Shown here: piece by piece, positions 20,301 through 20,325 of the stretch | Layout of the letters: each line of letters begins with the position of its first letter | Numbering within the stretch: position 1 is the first letter of the stretch | Assembly: GCA_900128565.1 (NCBI GenBank) | Contig: LT636038.1 | Location: forward strand, 1-20,325 | Direction of reading: 5' to 3' | DNA from: Stramenopiles sp. TOSAG23-6 | Taxonomy: Eukaryota > Sar | DNA length: 20,325 bases | The notes under the pieces: generated by a model | The model's input: only the letters and a program-made list of their open reading frames with translations | What the model was told of the DNA's origin: nothing | The model's database searches: none | Position numbers and translations under genes: made by a program

Positions 20301-20325
20301 ATTGCGGCTGGCATTACATCCGTAA
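5310..20325 (-). CDS. Giant cysteine-rich multidomain membrane receptor/scaffold (GCC2/GCC3-like repeats, EF-hands, polytopic core, WW-PDZx3-WW); 5' partial
   Basis: The visible exons are 20325-11238 (with a one-base disruption at 17396-17402), 11146-8877 and 8759-5310. They join in frame to about 4,934 codons, ending at TAA 5310-5312. The frame is still open at the window edge, so the signal peptide and start are missing. The ectodomain (20325 to about 8310) holds ephrin-receptor-like CPxGxY repeats, a PAN/apple-like segment (about 18890-19040), EGF-like and Ca-binding DIDGDGVED segments (about 18120-18600), FN3-like folds (about 14960-15960), and several private repeat families listed separately. 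A membrane helix follows (8306-8241), then two canonical EF-hand loops (8174-8139 and 8072-8037). A polytopic core of about six helices (7547-6720) contains YPGLTTRCFRVFNC and YWWFECSELLRKALMTG, known from TRP-like/ephrin-like protist proteins. The tail has WW (6641-6540), three PDZ-like domains (6392-6114, 6095-5835, 5783-5520) and a last WW (5486-5391). A calcium-responsive surface sensor or adhesion scaffold is inferred; no ligand can be named. Confidence 0.85.
5391..6665 (-). other. Cytoplasmic tail module: poly-Glu, WW, PDZ, PDZ, PDZ, WW
   Basis: Directly after the last membrane helix comes a poly-Glu run (about 6636-6659, GAA/GAG microsatellite). Next is a WW domain with both tryptophans (NWSKYW...FYWVNDVTGSVVWRDP). 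PDZ1 has the carboxylate-binding loop KLGIGV. PDZ2 and PDZ3 are sister copies sharing GFRPADKGGSPVERAG / SFRPESAGGSPVEDAG and GM-x-x-(V/I)SI(N/D)GKD. WW2 (GWKKTF...CWVHSVFGDVVWQDP) is followed by a 26-residue acidic tail. These domains bind Pro-rich and C-terminal peptides, so the tail probably assembles partners. Confidence 0.8.
6720..7547 (-). other. Polytopic membrane core domain
   Basis: The residues encoded here form about six hydrophobic helices, near residues 408-428, 447-463, 499-523, 597-610, 624-641 and 656-676 counted from the ATG at 8759. Diagnostic blocks are MYPGLTTRCFRVFNC, a YLRADASIEC loop, GIGLFVVGVPLLYLILMYNRR and QYWWFECSELLRKALMTGG. The pattern matches membrane regions of large GCC2/GCC3-containing protist proteins that are distantly TRP-like. 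Channel activity is not demonstrated. Confidence 0.6.
8760..8876 (-). other. Canonical GT-AG intron of the giant gene
   Basis: This 117-nt intron starts GTACGTAGTAG and ends ATAATTACAG. It joins ...CTRCADS to MVCMTDGLAY in phase 0. A branch-like TATCTAAC has its A 33 nt before the 3' end. An in-frame stop inside it (TAA near 8793) requires removal. It shows no similarity to the introner-like family apart from the branch motif. Confidence 0.88.
10760..12380 (-). repeat. Three GxGY / CxxPP ~50-residue repeats
   Basis: Three units share GxGY, I/V-x-F-x-G, C, Pro-x-A-x-(Y/L)TV, G(A/S)I and a final C(S/T)xPP. They are encoded at about 12380-12233, 11146-10993 and 10905-10760. The second begins at the exon edge created by the introner-like intron at 11147-11237. 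They look like beta-strand repeats; no function is assigned. Confidence 0.65.
11147..11237 (-). repeat. Introner-like intron, copy 3, in the giant gene
   Basis: This 91-nt intron starts GTATGTTTTATTC and ends AAAAACAT. It contains TTTCGTACGAAA (11193-11204), GTACCTAAC (complement of 11180-11188), a T-rich tract and AAATATTTTTCC. Splicing gives ...SCTD-C-GTGYTVAPVVF in phase 1, restoring a GxGY repeat seen twice elsewhere in the protein. The boundary is ambiguous by a shared TGT. The nearest downstream AG (after about 45 nt) would delete most of that repeat's first strand. Confidence 0.92.
13490..14060 (-). repeat. Four tandem DF...CC cysteine repeats
   Basis: Four consecutive units of about 45-55 residues follow the pattern SC(S/D/L)xA, G(T)xC, C, (A/I/T)xDF and CC, closing with C before the next unit. 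They run from 14060 down to 13490. Each carries about six cysteines, presumably disulphide-bonded. This is a self-contained array between other Cys-rich modules. Confidence 0.7.
14960..15760 (-). other. FN3-like domain split by a Cys-rich insertion
   Basis: The first half (about 15760-15590) begins GPPEIPREVRVFIN and has the FN3 core SLRISWRCSSTNGSSISEVK. The second half (about 15110-14960) has TNYEVKVSATNSRGGSGDSD, the usual Y-x-V-x-V-x-A-x-N-x-x-G end. Between them are about 160 residues of C-x-W modules. A preceding FN3-like end (VQLHARMRLLNYVGWSTFS, about 15770-15830) suggests at least two FN3 folds in tandem. Confidence 0.55.
17396..17402 (-). other. Frame disruption at an A7 homopolymer in the giant gene
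   Basis: Reading from 20325 the frame ends ...TFNAAKK at TGA (17395-17393), immediately after seven A (T7 on the plus strand). The next coding frame, open for more than 6 kb, resumes as NELVKSQKKDYNILPGRKYHI. Removing one A restores one frame and gives exactly the phase needed at the intron ending at 11237. An indel error or allele is the simplest cause; a +1 shift at AAA-TGA is the alternative. Confidence 0.7.
19320..20060 (-). repeat. Array of ephrin-receptor-like (GCC2/GCC3-type) Cys repeats
   Basis: Consecutive units read C-x-x-C-x-x-G-x-Y/K...C. Examples are CPAGSYLNASKTMCTPC, CELGTYDHDSNPQTEC, CAKGKYNPVTLATSC, CPKGSYVDLPLGATQC and CGEGKYSLVGHSAACPLCP. A non-Cys stretch of about 90 residues (about 19690-19930) interrupts the array. 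Such repeats are extracellular and disulphide-bonded. Confidence 0.75.

Overview
This window is nuclear DNA of an AT-rich single-celled eukaryote. The evidence is spliceosomal-type introns, a mitochondrial-style leader on one enzyme, head-to-tail and convergent single-gene units with short gaps, and a giant multidomain cysteine-rich membrane protein. Proteins that combine ephrin-receptor-like (GCC2/GCC3) cysteine repeats with a polytopic membrane core are typical of stramenopiles, dinoflagellates and other marine protists. I cannot name the organism from sequence alone.

Layout. (1) 64-1032, plus: the 3' part of an inosine/uridine-type nucleoside hydrolase whose first exon(s) lie left of the window. 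(2) 1094-3672, minus: a complete three-exon FadE-type acyl-CoA dehydrogenase (799 aa), convergent with gene 1. (3) 3900-4853, minus: an intronless NnrU/Z-ISO family membrane protein (317 aa). (4) 5310-20325, minus: the 3' three quarters of the window, one giant gene (at least 4,930 codons, 5' end outside the window). It encodes a cysteine-rich ectodomain, a membrane segment, two EF-hands, a polytopic membrane core, and a tail of WW, three PDZ and a second WW domain. Its first visible exon is about 9.1 kb. No rRNA, tRNA, CRISPR, plasmid or phage feature was recognised.

The most unusual content is in the introns. Four short introns (about 88-91 nt where complete) in three unrelated genes are copies of one sequence family. 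They share a GTATGT-like start (the divergent copy has GTCCGT), a TTTCGTACGAAA palindrome, a branch-point-like GTACCTAAC, a T-rich tract, and a 3' end of ACAT where AG is expected. Reading-frame and protein-family conservation place the exon joints exactly there. This looks like an introner-like (intron-generating, dispersed) element family with a non-canonical GT...AT 3' splice site. The one unrelated intron in the window (8760-8876) is ordinary GT-AG. It has the same CTAAC branch motif at the same distance from its 3' end, which suggests that one spliceosome handles both kinds.

The giant gene also carries a one-base frame disruption in an A7 run (T7 on the plus strand, 17396-17402). It is probably an assembly or sequencing indel, though a +1 frameshift site is formally possible. 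The genes show no obvious shared pathway: nucleoside salvage, fatty-acid beta-oxidation, a haem-type membrane isomerase-like protein, and a calcium-responsive surface receptor or scaffold.
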